Shown here: positions 42,595-52,380 of the stretch, in pieces | Layout: every line of letters begins with the position of its first letter | Numbering within the stretch: position 1 is the first letter of the stretch | Source of the DNA: Brevibacterium sanguinis | GTDB taxonomy: Bacteria > Actinomycetota > Actinomycetes > Actinomycetales > Brevibacteriaceae | Direction of reading: 5' to 3' | Assembly: GCF_003315415.1 (NCBI RefSeq) | Contig: NZ_QNSB01000004.1 | Span: forward strand, 62,001-126,000 | Length of the DNA: 64,000 bases | Made by a program: the position numbers and the translations under genes | Notes under the pieces: generated by a model | Database searches by the model: none | The model's input: the letters and a program-made list of their open reading frames with translations, nothing else | Told to the model about the DNA's origin: nothing

Positions 42595-43386
42595 TCAGAG
42601 AACGCGGATGAAGGTGACGTTGCCCATCCAGCTGTAGCTGCGCTTCGAGGTGCCCGATCCCGGGGACCCTGCGTCGTACATCATTCCGTTGCCGGCGTAG
42701 ATGCCGACGTGTCCGGGGTGCCAGATGAGATCGCCGGGCTTGGCCTCCGACTTGGAGACGACCTTCCCGGCGGCCTTCTGCGCGCCCGAGGTGCGGGGCA
42801 GATCGACGCCGACCTTGCCGTACACCCACGAGGTGTAGCCGGAGCAGTCCCAGCCGCTCTGGGTGGTGCCGCCGTAGACGTAGGGCACACCGACACCGCG
42901 CTCGGCCCAGCCGAGCACCTGCTCGGCCTTCGAGCCGTCGATCGAGCCGGCGTCGGAATCGGACGTCGAGCCCTTGTCGTCGCTCTTCTTCTCGTCGCCC
43001 GACGAGGAATCGTCGGAGACGGATGCGGGACGCTCGACAGGCTCGGGCTCCGGAGCGGGCTTGGCGGTGACGGGCTGGATGTCGGCGCTGAAGGACGCCG
43101 AGGCCTTCTCGTCCTTCTTCTCGGCCTTGGCATCGGCGACGACGGTGGCCGTCTGGTTCTGGAACTCGACCTGGGTCTCGGCCTCCTGGGAGACGGCGAC
43201 GCTCTCGTCGGCGCCCTGCCCCGCGGCGGGCAGGACCGCTGCGGTGAGCAGTCCACCGCTGGCGGCCACGACGGCCGCGCGACGTCCGAAGACGGCGGAG
43301 TTGGCGTTGAGGATCTCGGTCAGTTCTGTCAGAGGCGTCTTGACCTTGGCCTCTGCGGCGCGGCGGCCATGCTGCTTAGTTGCCAC
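42595..43386 (-). CDS. NlpC/P60 (C40) peptidoglycan endopeptidase
   Basis: A 263-residue secreted protein. Residues 35-60 contain a signal-like hydrophobic stretch after an unusually long basic leader (RRAAVVAASGGLLTAAVLPA), then an acidic Lys/Asp/Ser-rich linker and the catalytic domain at about 153-263. Nucleophile C181 is in SGWDCSGYTSWVYG and H226 in PGHVGIYAG. It should cut peptide stems of peptidoglycan, as RipA/NlpC proteins do in daughter-cell separation. GTG start preceded by GAGAGGGAAAC. A promoter and a ~110-nt leader lie upstream. Confidence 0.92.
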   Translation of the reverse strand: MATKQHGRRAAEAKVKTPLTELTEILNANSAVFGRRAAVVAASGGLLTAAVLPAAGQGADESVAVSQEAETQVEFQNQTATVVADAKAEKKDEKASASFSADIQPVTAKPAPEPEPVERPASVSDDSSSGDEKKSDDKGSTSDSDAGSIDGSKAEQVLGWAERGVGVPYVYGGTTQSGWDCSGYTSWVYGKVGVDLPRTSGAQKAAGKVVSKSEAKPGDLIWHPGHVGIYAGNGMMYDAGSPGSGTSKRSYSWMGNVTFIRVL

Positions 43387-43503
43387 GTTTCCCTCTCGTC
43401 ACCTATTGGAAGTTCCAACCGCCGCTTTCGGTCCTTGGTGTCCACATCGAGCGCGGCGTGCGGTTCTCGTTGCGAAGTCGTCACTCGCGCGACGACCTTC
43501 ACA

Positions 43504-43532
43504 ACTGTAACCAATCAGTGATCGATTGTCAC
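43504..43532 (-). promoter_or_regulatory. Promoter of NlpC/P60 gene
   Basis: On the minus strand GTGACA (43532-43527), a 17-nt spacer and TACAGT (43509-43504) form a good housekeeping-type promoter, giving a leader of about 110 nt. Confidence 0.65.
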
Positions 43533-43645
43533 GTTTTCATCACGACGGCCGGGGGATGACCCTGAGGTTTTCCATAAACCCGCCGGTCAGAGAGGTGAAG
43601 TGGGATGAATGAGATTCATATCTCTGTAACATTCGGGGTGATGCA

Positions 43646-43689
43646 GAGGGAGGCCCGGGGGTGGTCCCACCCACCCCCGGGCCTCCCTC
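43646..43689 (-). terminator. Long GC-rich terminator hairpin after DtxR gene
   Basis: GAGGGAGGCCCGGGGGTGG (43646-43664) pairs perfectly over 19 bp with 43671-43689; 6-nt loop, no T-run. It separates the iron-repressor gene from the P60 gene. Confidence 0.88.
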
Positions 43690-43746
43690 ATCACCGGATT
43701 GTCACGATGCGATGACGAATGTAACGCTCGTCACATTCCCGTACCC

Positions 43747-44433
43747 TCAGTTCTTGTAGGCGAACACGTGCGAGGCCGTGTCGAGCGGCAGATCGAGGAC
43801 GTCCGGGGCGCCGGGGACATGGACGGTGATGTACTCGCCGTTGCGGGTGATCTCCACGTCGGTCTCCGGCAGGACGCCGGCGACCTGGAACTGCTGGAGC
43901 AGGTGGATGTCGACCTGGAGCGGCTCGGCGAGCCACGCGATGCGCAGCTTCGTGGCGCCGTCGCGGGCGACCGCCGTGGCGAGGTCGATGACCTCCGAGG
44001 TCGGATTCGACTCCCCGCCGATGACATCCAGCCCGGGAATCGGGTTCCCGTAGGGACCCGAGGAGATCTCGGGCAGCAGATTCAGCAGCTTGCGCTCGAC
44101 CTGCTCGCTCATCACGTGCTCCCATCGGCAGGCCTCGTCGTGGACGAGCTCCCACTCGAGCCCGACGACGTCGGCGAGGAGGCGTTCGGCCAACCGGTGC
44201 TTGCGCATCACCTCGGTGGCGATGCGCCGGCCCTCCGCCGTCAGCTCCAGGTGACGGTCGTTGCTCACGTGCAGCAGTCCGTCTCGCTCCATCCGGGCCA
44301 CGGTCTGCGACACGGTGGGACCCGAGTGGTCCAGGCGCTCGGCGATCCGGGCCCGCAGAGGCACGATCGACTGTTCCTCGAGTTCGATGATCGACTTGAG
44401 GTACATCTCGGTTGTATCAATGAGGTCGTTCAC
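43747..44433 (-). CDS. dtxR: Iron-dependent repressor, DtxR/IdeR family
   Basis: A 228-residue repressor collinear with DtxR. The helix-turn-helix is in residues 25-50 (LRARIAERLDHSGPTVSQTV). Every metal ligand falls at the DtxR position: M10, H79, E83, H98, C102, E105 and H106 (CRWEHVMS). A C-terminal SH3-like domain follows (ITRNGEYITVHVPGAPDVLD). With Fe(II) it represses siderophore and iron-uptake genes, none of which lie in the window. GTG start without a clear ribosome-binding site. Confidence 0.94.
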   Translation of the reverse strand: MNDLIDTTEMYLKSIIELEEQSIVPLRARIAERLDHSGPTVSQTVARMERDGLLHVSNDRHLELTAEGRRIATEVMRKHRLAERLLADVVGLEWELVHDEACRWEHVMSEQVERKLLNLLPEISSGPYGNPIPGLDVIGGESNPTSEVIDLATAVARDGATKLRIAWLAEPLQVDIHLLQQFQVAGVLPETDVEITRNGEYITVHVPGAPDVLDLPLDTASHVFAYKN

Positions 44434-44616
44434 TTGGGACCAGCCACTCCACTCTTCGTCTTCCAGTCGTTCTGACCAGGCATGACAGCCGTTCGGTCGC
44501 GCGACTCCTCGTCGGGCCGCGCGAGATCTCGCGACTATTGCGATTCGCCATCAATCCTATCGCGGCTCGGCCCGACCCATGTCAGGTGCAGTCGATCACG
44601 GTGGGCCGAGGCGCCC

Positions 44617-46098
44617 TCAACCCGCGTTGACGTACGCGGTCTTGTGCACCGTGTAGAACTCGCGGGCGGCCCGGGCCTGCTCGCGCGGTCCGTAGCTCGA
44701 CCCCTTCCGGCCGCCGAAGGACACGTGGTAGTCCACTCCTGCGGTCGGTGCGTTGACCATGACCATTCCTGCCTGGGCGTAACGCTTGAAGTGGCTCGAG
44801 TATTTCAGGGACGAGGTGAAGATGCCCGCGGAGAGCCCGAACTCGGTGTCGTTGGCCACCGCCAGCGCCTCGTCGTAGTCGGCCACCTCGATCACCGAGG
44901 CGACCGGACCGAAGACCTCTTCCCTGTTGATCGTGTGACCGGGCTTCGTCCCGGTGACGAGCGCCGGGCTGAGGAAGTAGCCGTCGGTGCCCCCGTCGAC
45001 GCGTTCGCCGCCCGTGACCTCTCCGCCCTCCGCCCGGGCGGTGTCGATGTACCTCAGGTCCTGCTCGAGCTGCGACTCGGACACGACGGGCCCGATCACG
45101 GTGCCCTCGGCCCGGGCGTCCCCGACGCGCAGCTGCACCATCCTCTCCTTGAGCAGGCGGACGAACTCGTCGTGGACGTCGCTGGTGACGATGATCCTCG
45201 ACGAGGCGGTGCAGCGCTGACCGGTGGAGTAGAAGGCCCCGTTGACGGCGGCGTCGGCGGCGGCCTCGAGGTCGGCGTCGCCGAGTACGACGAGCGGGTT
45301 CTTCCCGCCCATCTCGCACTGCACGCGGATGCCCGCGGAGCCGGCTGCGGCGATGACCCCCTGCCCCACGGCCGCCGAACCGGTGAAGGTGATCGCGTCG
45401 ACCCCGGCGGAGCCGGTGAGCACCTCGCCGACGACCCGCCCCGGACCCATGACGAGATTGAGCACACCGTCGGGAAGGCCCGCCTCGACGAGGATGTCGA
45501 CCAGGGCGTAGGCGCTGCCCGGGACCAGCTCGGCGGGCTTGAACACGACGGTGTTGCCATAGGCGAGCGCCGGGGCGATCTTCCAGGCAGGGATGGCGAT
45601 GGGGAAGTTCCAGGGGGTGATGACGCCGACGACCCCGATCGGCTCATGGGTCATCTCCGCGACGAGGCCGGGACGGACCGACTCGATGATCTCCCCGGTG
45701 TTGCGGATCGTCTCGCCGGCGAAGAACTTGAGGATCTGCGCCGCACGGAGGACCTCCCCGCGAGCCTCGGTGAGCTGCTTGCCCTCCTCCCTGGCCAGCA
45801 GGTCGGCGAGGTCGTCGGCGCGCTCGGCGATACGGGTGCCCGCGGTGTCGAGGATCGTGAAGCGCTGCTGGGCCGGGAAGTCGGCCCACGCCGGTGCCGC
45901 CGCACGGGCAGCGGCGATCGCATCGCGCACGGCGGCCTCGTCGGCGCGTGCGAAGCGTCCGAGGACATCGGCGGGGTCGGAGGGATTGCGGTTGAGGGTG
46001 CGGTCCTCGGAACCGCGACGCGTGCCGCCGATGAGGTTGTCGAACACCGCATCGGGACCGAACTGCGGTCCCGCTGTGGTCTGAGAGGTCTGGGTCAT
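44617..46098 (-). CDS. Aldehyde dehydrogenase, alpha-ketoglutaric-semialdehyde-type
   Basis: A 493-residue NAD(P)-dependent enzyme: TPWNFPIAIPAWKIAPALAY (161-180), base Glu262 in CEMGGKNPLV and nucleophile Cys296 in STGQRCTASSR. The ending FGGRKGSSYGPREQ and REFYTVHKTAYVNAG is the pattern of 2,5-dioxovalerate (alpha-ketoglutaric semialdehyde) dehydrogenases and close relatives. It follows pdxH by 31 nt with AAGGAG upstream, suggesting one transcript, though no functional tie to vitamin B6 is evident. Confidence 0.9.
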   Translation of the reverse strand: MTQTSQTTAGPQFGPDAVFDNLIGGTRRGSEDRTLNRNPSDPADVLGRFARADEAAVRDAIAAARAAAPAWADFPAQQRFTILDTAGTRIAERADDLADLLAREEGKQLTEARGEVLRAAQILKFFAGETIRNTGEIIESVRPGLVAEMTHEPIGVVGVITPWNFPIAIPAWKIAPALAYGNTVVFKPAELVPGSAYALVDILVEAGLPDGVLNLVMGPGRVVGEVLTGSAGVDAITFTGSAAVGQGVIAAAGSAGIRVQCEMGGKNPLVVLGDADLEAAADAAVNGAFYSTGQRCTASSRIIVTSDVHDEFVRLLKERMVQLRVGDARAEGTVIGPVVSESQLEQDLRYIDTARAEGGEVTGGERVDGGTDGYFLSPALVTGTKPGHTINREEVFGPVASVIEVADYDEALAVANDTEFGLSAGIFTSSLKYSSHFKRYAQAGMVMVNAPTAGVDYHVSFGGRKGSSYGPREQARAAREFYTVHKTAYVNAG

Positions 46099-46129
46099 GT
46101 CACTCCTTCGTCCGGTGGCTCAAGACTAC

Positions 46130-48096
<1,967 letters not shown>

Positions 48097-48172
48097 CGCT
48101 CCGCAGCGGGGTCGGACCACCGACCCGGCCGGCACCGGGCTCAGGGGACGTGGGGCCCAGGGGACATGGGGC

Positions 48173-48667
48173 TCAGAGGAAGCGGGTGAGCACCCCGATG
48201 CCGAAGGCGATCGTCGCGAGCAGCGCGAGGGCGAACTCGATCACCGTGCCGATCCCGATCGCCTTGAGCGATTCCCAGCTCGAGTCCCACGCGTCCTTGG
48301 CATTGCCCAGGCGCATCGCCTCGGCGAACCACAGTCCGGCGACGAATCCGACCGGCAGGCCGACGACGGGGATGACGAAGAACCCGACGATTCCGAGCAC
48401 ACCGGCCAGGAGCACCGAGGAGTTGGGCACGGCCATCGCCTTGAGCTTCCTGCCGGTGAGCACCAGTGAGGCGCTCATCCCCGCTGCCACGAGGACGGCG
48501 ACGATCGCGAAGACGATCCATGCCGACGTCCCCCCGATGACGATCGCCCAGACGAGGACGGCGAGGCCGATGAGGATGGAGCCGGGCAGCACGGGCACGA
48601 CGATGCCGACGCAGCCGACGAGGACCGCCAGTCCTGTCAGGACCGTGGTGAGGATGTCTGTGCTCAA
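48173..48667 (-). CDS. DUF456 membrane protein
   Basis: A 164-residue protein with four to five helices; VGCVGIVVPVLPGSILIGLA, SLVLTGRKLKAMAVPNSSVL and the glycine-rich VVGLPVGFVAGLWFAEAMR segment fit DUF456. Function unknown. I use the TTG at 48667 directly before the first helix; ribosome-binding signal is weak, and the frame is open further upstream through sequence without family match. Convergent with serC; the MFS gene lies upstream on the same strand. Confidence 0.8.
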   Translation of the reverse strand: MSTDILTTVLTGLAVLVGCVGIVVPVLPGSILIGLAVLVWAIVIGGTSAWIVFAIVAVLVAAGMSASLVLTGRKLKAMAVPNSSVLLAGVLGIVGFFVIPVVGLPVGFVAGLWFAEAMRLGNAKDAWDSSWESLKAIGIGTVIEFALALLATIAFGIGVLTRFL

Positions 48668-48878
48668 AGCGCGTCCGTTCTGATCGTGCAGCCGTTGCCC
48701 GCCCTGGTGCGGGAACCGTTCCTCCCGCCGGGAGCATTCTGCATCCGGAGTCCGTGGGGACACCGAGGATTCGGGCCGTCGGATTCCATGCGGTCAGGAT
48801 CCACTGTAGACGAATCGTAACGCGTCGGCCCGAGGTCGCTCGCGGTCGTGACTGTCCGCCCCGAACCGGCCCGTCCCC

Positions 48879-50138
48879 TCACGGACGGCCTTCGTAGCTG
48901 AGGTGCAGGCGGATCCGGGAGGCCGGGTCGTGGACCAGGCGCAGGTTCTTCGCGACGATCATCCAGACGAGGCCGACGGCGAAGGCGACGAACCCGGCGC
49001 TCGCCCCCACGACCATCGCCATCCGAGGGCCGAAGCTGTCGGCCACCCACCCGGCCAGAGGGGCGCCGATCGGCGTTCCTCCCATGACCACCGCGGCGTA
49101 GATCGCCATCACCCGCCCGCGGTAGTTCGCCGGTGTCGTCGTCTGCACATAGGCATTCGCCGAGGTCATCATCGTCAGCGAGGCGAATCCCACGAGCACC
49201 AGGGAGGCGGCGAACAGGACGTAGTCGGTGATCAGCGACGCCGCGCCCACGGCCAGGCCGAATCCTCCGGCAGCACCGAAGATGAAGCGCAGCCGGGGCT
49301 TCTCCCGCTTCGCCGAGGCGAGCGCTCCGGCGACGGATCCGATCGCCATGATCGAGTTGAGCAGTCCGAATCCGCTCGCGTCCTTGCCGAACTCGACGTG
49401 CGCCATCGTCGCCGTGTAGATGTTGAAGTTGAATCCGAAGGTCGCGACGAGGAACAGCACTGTCAGGACGATCACGATGTCGGGCCGCTGCCGCAGATAG
49501 CGGAAGCCGCCGAGGACTCCGCCGCCGCCTCGGCGACCGGAGGGGTGGAGGCGGGAGCGGTCGAGGCGGATGAGCACGAACAGGGTCGCGGCGAACCCGA
49601 GGCCGCTGACGAGGAACACGGGGCCCGCTCCCACGACGGCCGTGAGCACTCCGGCCACGCCAGGGCCGATCATCCGAGCGCCGTTGAACGACGCGGAGTT
49701 GAGGCTGACGGCGTTGGGCAGGAGCGTCTCCCCCACGAGCTCGGACACGAAGGCCTGCCGGGCGGGGTTGTCGAGGGTCGCGAGCACACCGAGGACGAGT
49801 GCGAGCACGTACACGTGCCAGAGCACGAGGAGGTCGGTGACGACGAGCGCGAAGAGGATGAGGCCCACCGTGCCCAGGAGCGCCTGGGTGACCATGAGCA
49901 GCCGACGTTTCGAGAACCGATCGGCGAGTGCCCCCGCGAACGGGAACATGACGAGCTGCGGGCCCATCTGGAGTGCCATGGTCACGCCCAGCGCGCTCGC
50001 GTTGTTGTCCGTCAGCGACGTCAGGACGATCCAGTCCTGCGCCGTCCTCTGCATCCACGTCCCGGTGTTGGAGATCAGGGCGCCGGCGAACCACTTGCGG
50101 TAGTTCGGTTCGACCAGCGACCGGAACGTGTGCGCCAT
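48879..50138 (-). CDS. MFS transporter (MFS_3/EntS-like)
   Basis: A 419-residue twelve-helix transporter. FRSLVEPNYRKWFAGALISN, GTWMQRTAQDWIVL, the ADRFSKRRLLM loop-2/3 motif and NSASFNGARMIGPGVAGVL are the pattern of the MFS_3 group that includes enterobactin exporter EntS and macrolide exporters. Substrate unknown. It begins 8 nt after the DUF3027 stop codon, making it the third gene of the cspA-DUF3027-MFS operon. Confidence 0.9.
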   Translation of the reverse strand: MAHTFRSLVEPNYRKWFAGALISNTGTWMQRTAQDWIVLTSLTDNNASALGVTMALQMGPQLVMFPFAGALADRFSKRRLLMVTQALLGTVGLILFALVVTDLLVLWHVYVLALVLGVLATLDNPARQAFVSELVGETLLPNAVSLNSASFNGARMIGPGVAGVLTAVVGAGPVFLVSGLGFAATLFVLIRLDRSRLHPSGRRGGGGVLGGFRYLRQRPDIVIVLTVLFLVATFGFNFNIYTATMAHVEFGKDASGFGLLNSIMAIGSVAGALASAKREKPRLRFIFGAAGGFGLAVGAASLITDYVLFAASLVLVGFASLTMMTSANAYVQTTTPANYRGRVMAIYAAVVMGGTPIGAPLAGWVADSFGPRMAMVVGASAGFVAFAVGLVWMIVAKNLRLVHDPASRIRLHLSYEGRP

Positions 50139-50146
50139 CGGGTGGT

Positions 50147-51139
50147 TCAGCCCTCCTGGAACTCGAGTTCGCCTGCGTAGTCGTCGACGACGGCTTCGGG
50201 GGGCGCGGCGGCGGGCCGTTTGACGTCCGTCTCCGAGTGCGCCCCGCAGCCGAAGTCGAGGGCGACGACCCGACCGTCGAACGGAGAGAGAGGCCCAGCG
50301 CAGACCCCGAACTTCTGCCGCAGCGATCCCGCCATCGGCATCAGGTACCCGCAGGTGGAGCAGTGCGCCGAGGCGCGCGCCGCGAATTCGCTGTCGGCTC
50401 CGGTCTCCGACTCCGCCCAGCGACCTGCCGCCGCGGAGATCCCCTCGGGCGAGAGCACGCGTCGGCGTCCGAGCCCGAACTCGAAGTTCGGGATCTCGTC
50501 GATGTTGCCGTCGGAGGTCTCCTCGACCTGCCCGAATCCGGGCTGCAGGTACGGGTCGTCCTCGATCTTCGGCAGCGTGTCCTTGGGCGTGAGGTCACCG
50601 GGCTCGACCCGCTGCTCCCACGGCACCCACTCCGGGGCGACGAGGGCGTCGGGGCCGGGCAGCAGGGCGGTCTCGCAGACCGTGACCTTCTTCGACCGCG
50701 GTGCCCGGGCGAGCACCGCGACCCAGCGCCAGCCCCGATAGGCCGGATCGGTGCACACGAAGTAGTGCGTGACGAGACGGGTGCCCTCGGCCACGGCGTC
50801 GAGGTGCTCGCCGATGACGGAGCTGCCGGCCACCTCGGCGATGGCATTGCGGGCGACGTCGATCGCCGCGGCGAGCTGGGCGTCGAGGACGACCTTCTCG
50901 GCCGCGGACCTCTGCGTGCGCGCACGCGGAGCGGGTGCCTGGGCGGGCTCGGTCGTGGCCGATTCCGGGGCAGCGTCGGCGGGTGCAGCCTCGGCTGGCG
51001 CGGGCTCACTCACAGCTGGCGCGGGCTCACTCACAGCGGCCTCGTCGGGCGCGGTCTGGTTCGCATCCGCCTCGGGGCGTGCGCTCTCGGTCGCACCGGC
51101 CCCGAGGCCGGCCAACCAGTCGCGGAACAGTGATGACAT
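50147..51139 (-). CDS. DUF3027 protein
   Basis: A 330-residue actinobacterial protein. After an Ala/Pro/Glu-rich leader containing a 21-bp tandem repeat, the conserved region starts near residue 80 (VVLDAQLAAAIDVARNAIAE, GTRLVTHYFVCTDPAYRGWR, LLPGPDALVAPEWVPWEQRV). The end has a probable zinc site: CSTCGY, GVCAGPLSPFDGRVVA and FGCGAHSE. Function unknown. Its ATG overlaps the stop codon of the cold-shock gene by one base (TGATG), as commonly seen for this pair. Confidence 0.92.
   Translation of the reverse strand: MSSLFRDWLAGLGAGATESARPEADANQTAPDEAAVSEPAPAVSEPAPAEAAPADAAPESATTEPAQAPAPRARTQRSAAEKVVLDAQLAAAIDVARNAIAEVAGSSVIGEHLDAVAEGTRLVTHYFVCTDPAYRGWRWVAVLARAPRSKKVTVCETALLPGPDALVAPEWVPWEQRVEPGDLTPKDTLPKIEDDPYLQPGFGQVEETSDGNIDEIPNFEFGLGRRRVLSPEGISAAAGRWAESETGADSEFAARASAHCSTCGYLMPMAGSLRQKFGVCAGPLSPFDGRVVALDFGCGAHSETDVKRPAAAPPEAVVDDYAGELEFQEG
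50995..51036 (-). repeat. 21-bp tandem repeat, two copies, in DUF3027 leader
   Basis: GCTGGCGCGGGCTCACTCACA at 50995-51015 is repeated exactly at 51016-51036. In frame it encodes the VSEPAPA repeats. Confidence 0.95.
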
Positions 51140-51519
51140 CAGGACTCCAAATCGTCTGCGATTGCCCGCAGCAGGGCCGCGACCTTGTTCCCGTGGCTCG
51201 GGTCCGGGTAGCGGCCGTGCTGCAATCCGTTGCTGAGGTCATCGAGGACTTTGATGACATCTTCCACCATAACCGCCATGTCCTCCGCCGGTCGCCTCCG
51301 GACTTTGGCGACCTTCGCCGGGGTGGTCAGCGGCCTCGCCTTGAGCACCTGCGCGCCGCGCCGGGAGTCGACGACGTCGTACTCGAGCCGGGTCCCCTTG
51401 GTCACCTCGACTCCCTCGGGCAGGACCGAGGAGTGCAGGAAGGCCTGCGCGCCGTCCTCGGCGACGACGAAGCCGTAGCCCTTGTCGGCATCGAACCATT
51501 TCACGCGTCCGGTTGGCAT
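51139..51519 (-). CDS. Cold-shock domain protein with C-terminal extension
   Basis: A 126-residue protein. Residues 1-65 are a cold-shock domain with RNP1 KGYGFVV and RNP2-like AFLHSSVL after GRVKWFDAD. The remaining 60 residues are a helical extension (AEDMAVMVEDVIKVLDDLSN) typical of actinobacterial CspA-DUF3027 operons. It would bind single-stranded RNA. ATG preceded by AGAGAGGACACC. A 516-nt spacer lies upstream. Confidence 0.94.
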   Translation of the reverse strand: MPTGRVKWFDADKGYGFVVAEDGAQAFLHSSVLPEGVEVTKGTRLEYDVVDSRRGAQVLKARPLTTPAKVAKVRRRPAEDMAVMVEDVIKVLDDLSNGLQHGRYPDPSHGNKVAALLRAIADDLES

Positions 51520-52035
51520 GGTGTCCTCTCTGTGGTTGCTGGTCGTTGTGCCGGCCCGCGCGCGGTGCCGGTCGGTGTGTCAGTCGGTCGGTGTGTCTCG
51601 GTGTCGCGGTGATCCCGGTGGATCGGACGCTCGGGGGTGACCGCGTCCCGGTGGAGGCCGGTGCGGAGCAGTCGTGTCCTCCCGCGGCGCATTCGGCGTG
51701 GAACGCAGGCCGGTTCGCGTGGAATCAGCCTGGATCCCGCCCGCCTCTCAGGGTGGCCACTCAGCAGGGCGAAGGGTCCGGCTGCCGGCGGAGTCGTCGT
51801 GGGGTCCTGCTCCCTGCGCCCCGCGCCCGCCCGTTCCGGGCGGTTCTGCCCGTGCGCTCTCGCGTGGGCGACCGGCGCCGCAGGGATGTGAGGGCTGACG
51901 AGGGCCGGTGCGCTCCTGTCGGGTTCTCGCCGCAGGACCCGGCTCGGTTCACGCGCCTGCTCCACCGCTGCTCTCACCACGACGCCTCGGACCCCGAGGG
52001 CCGAGACGTGGCCGTGCTTCAGTCGGCGTGTGGTC
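51520..52035. other. 516-nt spacer upstream of the cold-shock operon
   Basis: The longest gene-free stretch in the window. It lies between the cold-shock start (minus strand, leftward) and the end of a small membrane protein gene (also minus). Frames through it are Arg/Pro-rich and look like non-coding GC-rich sequence. It probably holds the cold-shock promoter and a leader; repeated GTCGGTGTGTC-type sequence occurs at 51570-51600. I see no recognisable riboswitch, RNA gene or remnant. Confidence 0.5.
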
Positions 52036-52311
52036 TCAGGTTCGGCTCACCCCGGTCTCGAGGCTCCCGGTCCCGAGGCTCTCGGACCCGCCGGCCACGG
52101 CCCCGCGACGTCGCAGGATCGCCCGGATCATGGCCACCGCCGCCAGAGCGAACGAGATCGGCAGGAGCACCATCGGCAGATAGGTGAGCACGTGCGAGGG
52201 AGTGCGGCCCATCCACGCCTGTCCCAGAACGCCGATGAGCCCGGCTGCCCCGAGCACGGAGGCGGCAACGGCCACGACGATGATGGTGGTGTCGACGCGC
52301 TTGGCAGACAA
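52036..52311 (-). CDS. Small two-helix membrane protein
   Basis: A 91-residue hypothetical protein with two membrane helices (TIIVVAVAASVLGAAGLIGV and LPMVLLPISFALAAVAMIRA) and a polar C-terminus repeating SLGTGSLETG. Family not recognised; similar short proteins occur beside the XPB-associated gene in related genomes. ATG (52309-52311) has GGAAGGATGAGCATT-type sequence upstream. Divergent from the helicase-conjunct gene. Confidence 0.72.
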   Translation of the reverse strand: MSAKRVDTTIIVVAVAASVLGAAGLIGVLGQAWMGRTPSHVLTYLPMVLLPISFALAAVAMIRAILRRRGAVAGGSESLGTGSLETGVSRT

Positions 52312-52367
52312 TGCTCATCCTTCCCGAGATCCTCATCATTTCGACCGCTCCATTGTACCCCGCAGGA

Positions 52368-52373
52368 TAAACT
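52368..52373 (+). promoter_or_regulatory. -10 box TAAACT, leaderless start
   Basis: TAAACT, 7 nt, ATG at 52381. Confidence 0.6.
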
Positions 52374-52380
52374 GGGCCCG

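Larger units (their letters stand above)
43387..43746. other. 360-nt spacer between P60 and DtxR genes
   Basis: Contains, from the left, a ~110-nt untranslated leader of the P60 gene with a small GTCGTC/GACGAC stem, its promoter at 43504-43532, AT-rich sequence around 43540-43640, and the large terminator hairpin of the DtxR gene at 43646-43689. Several GTCAC/GTGAC half-sites are scattered here. I compared it with the ydaO c-di-AMP riboswitch and found no match. Confidence 0.5.

Noticed and set aside
43387-43500. c-di-AMP (ydaO) riboswitch in the P60 leader
   Set aside because: Such riboswitches are common before cell-wall hydrolases in actinobacteria, but the conserved sequence blocks are not present.
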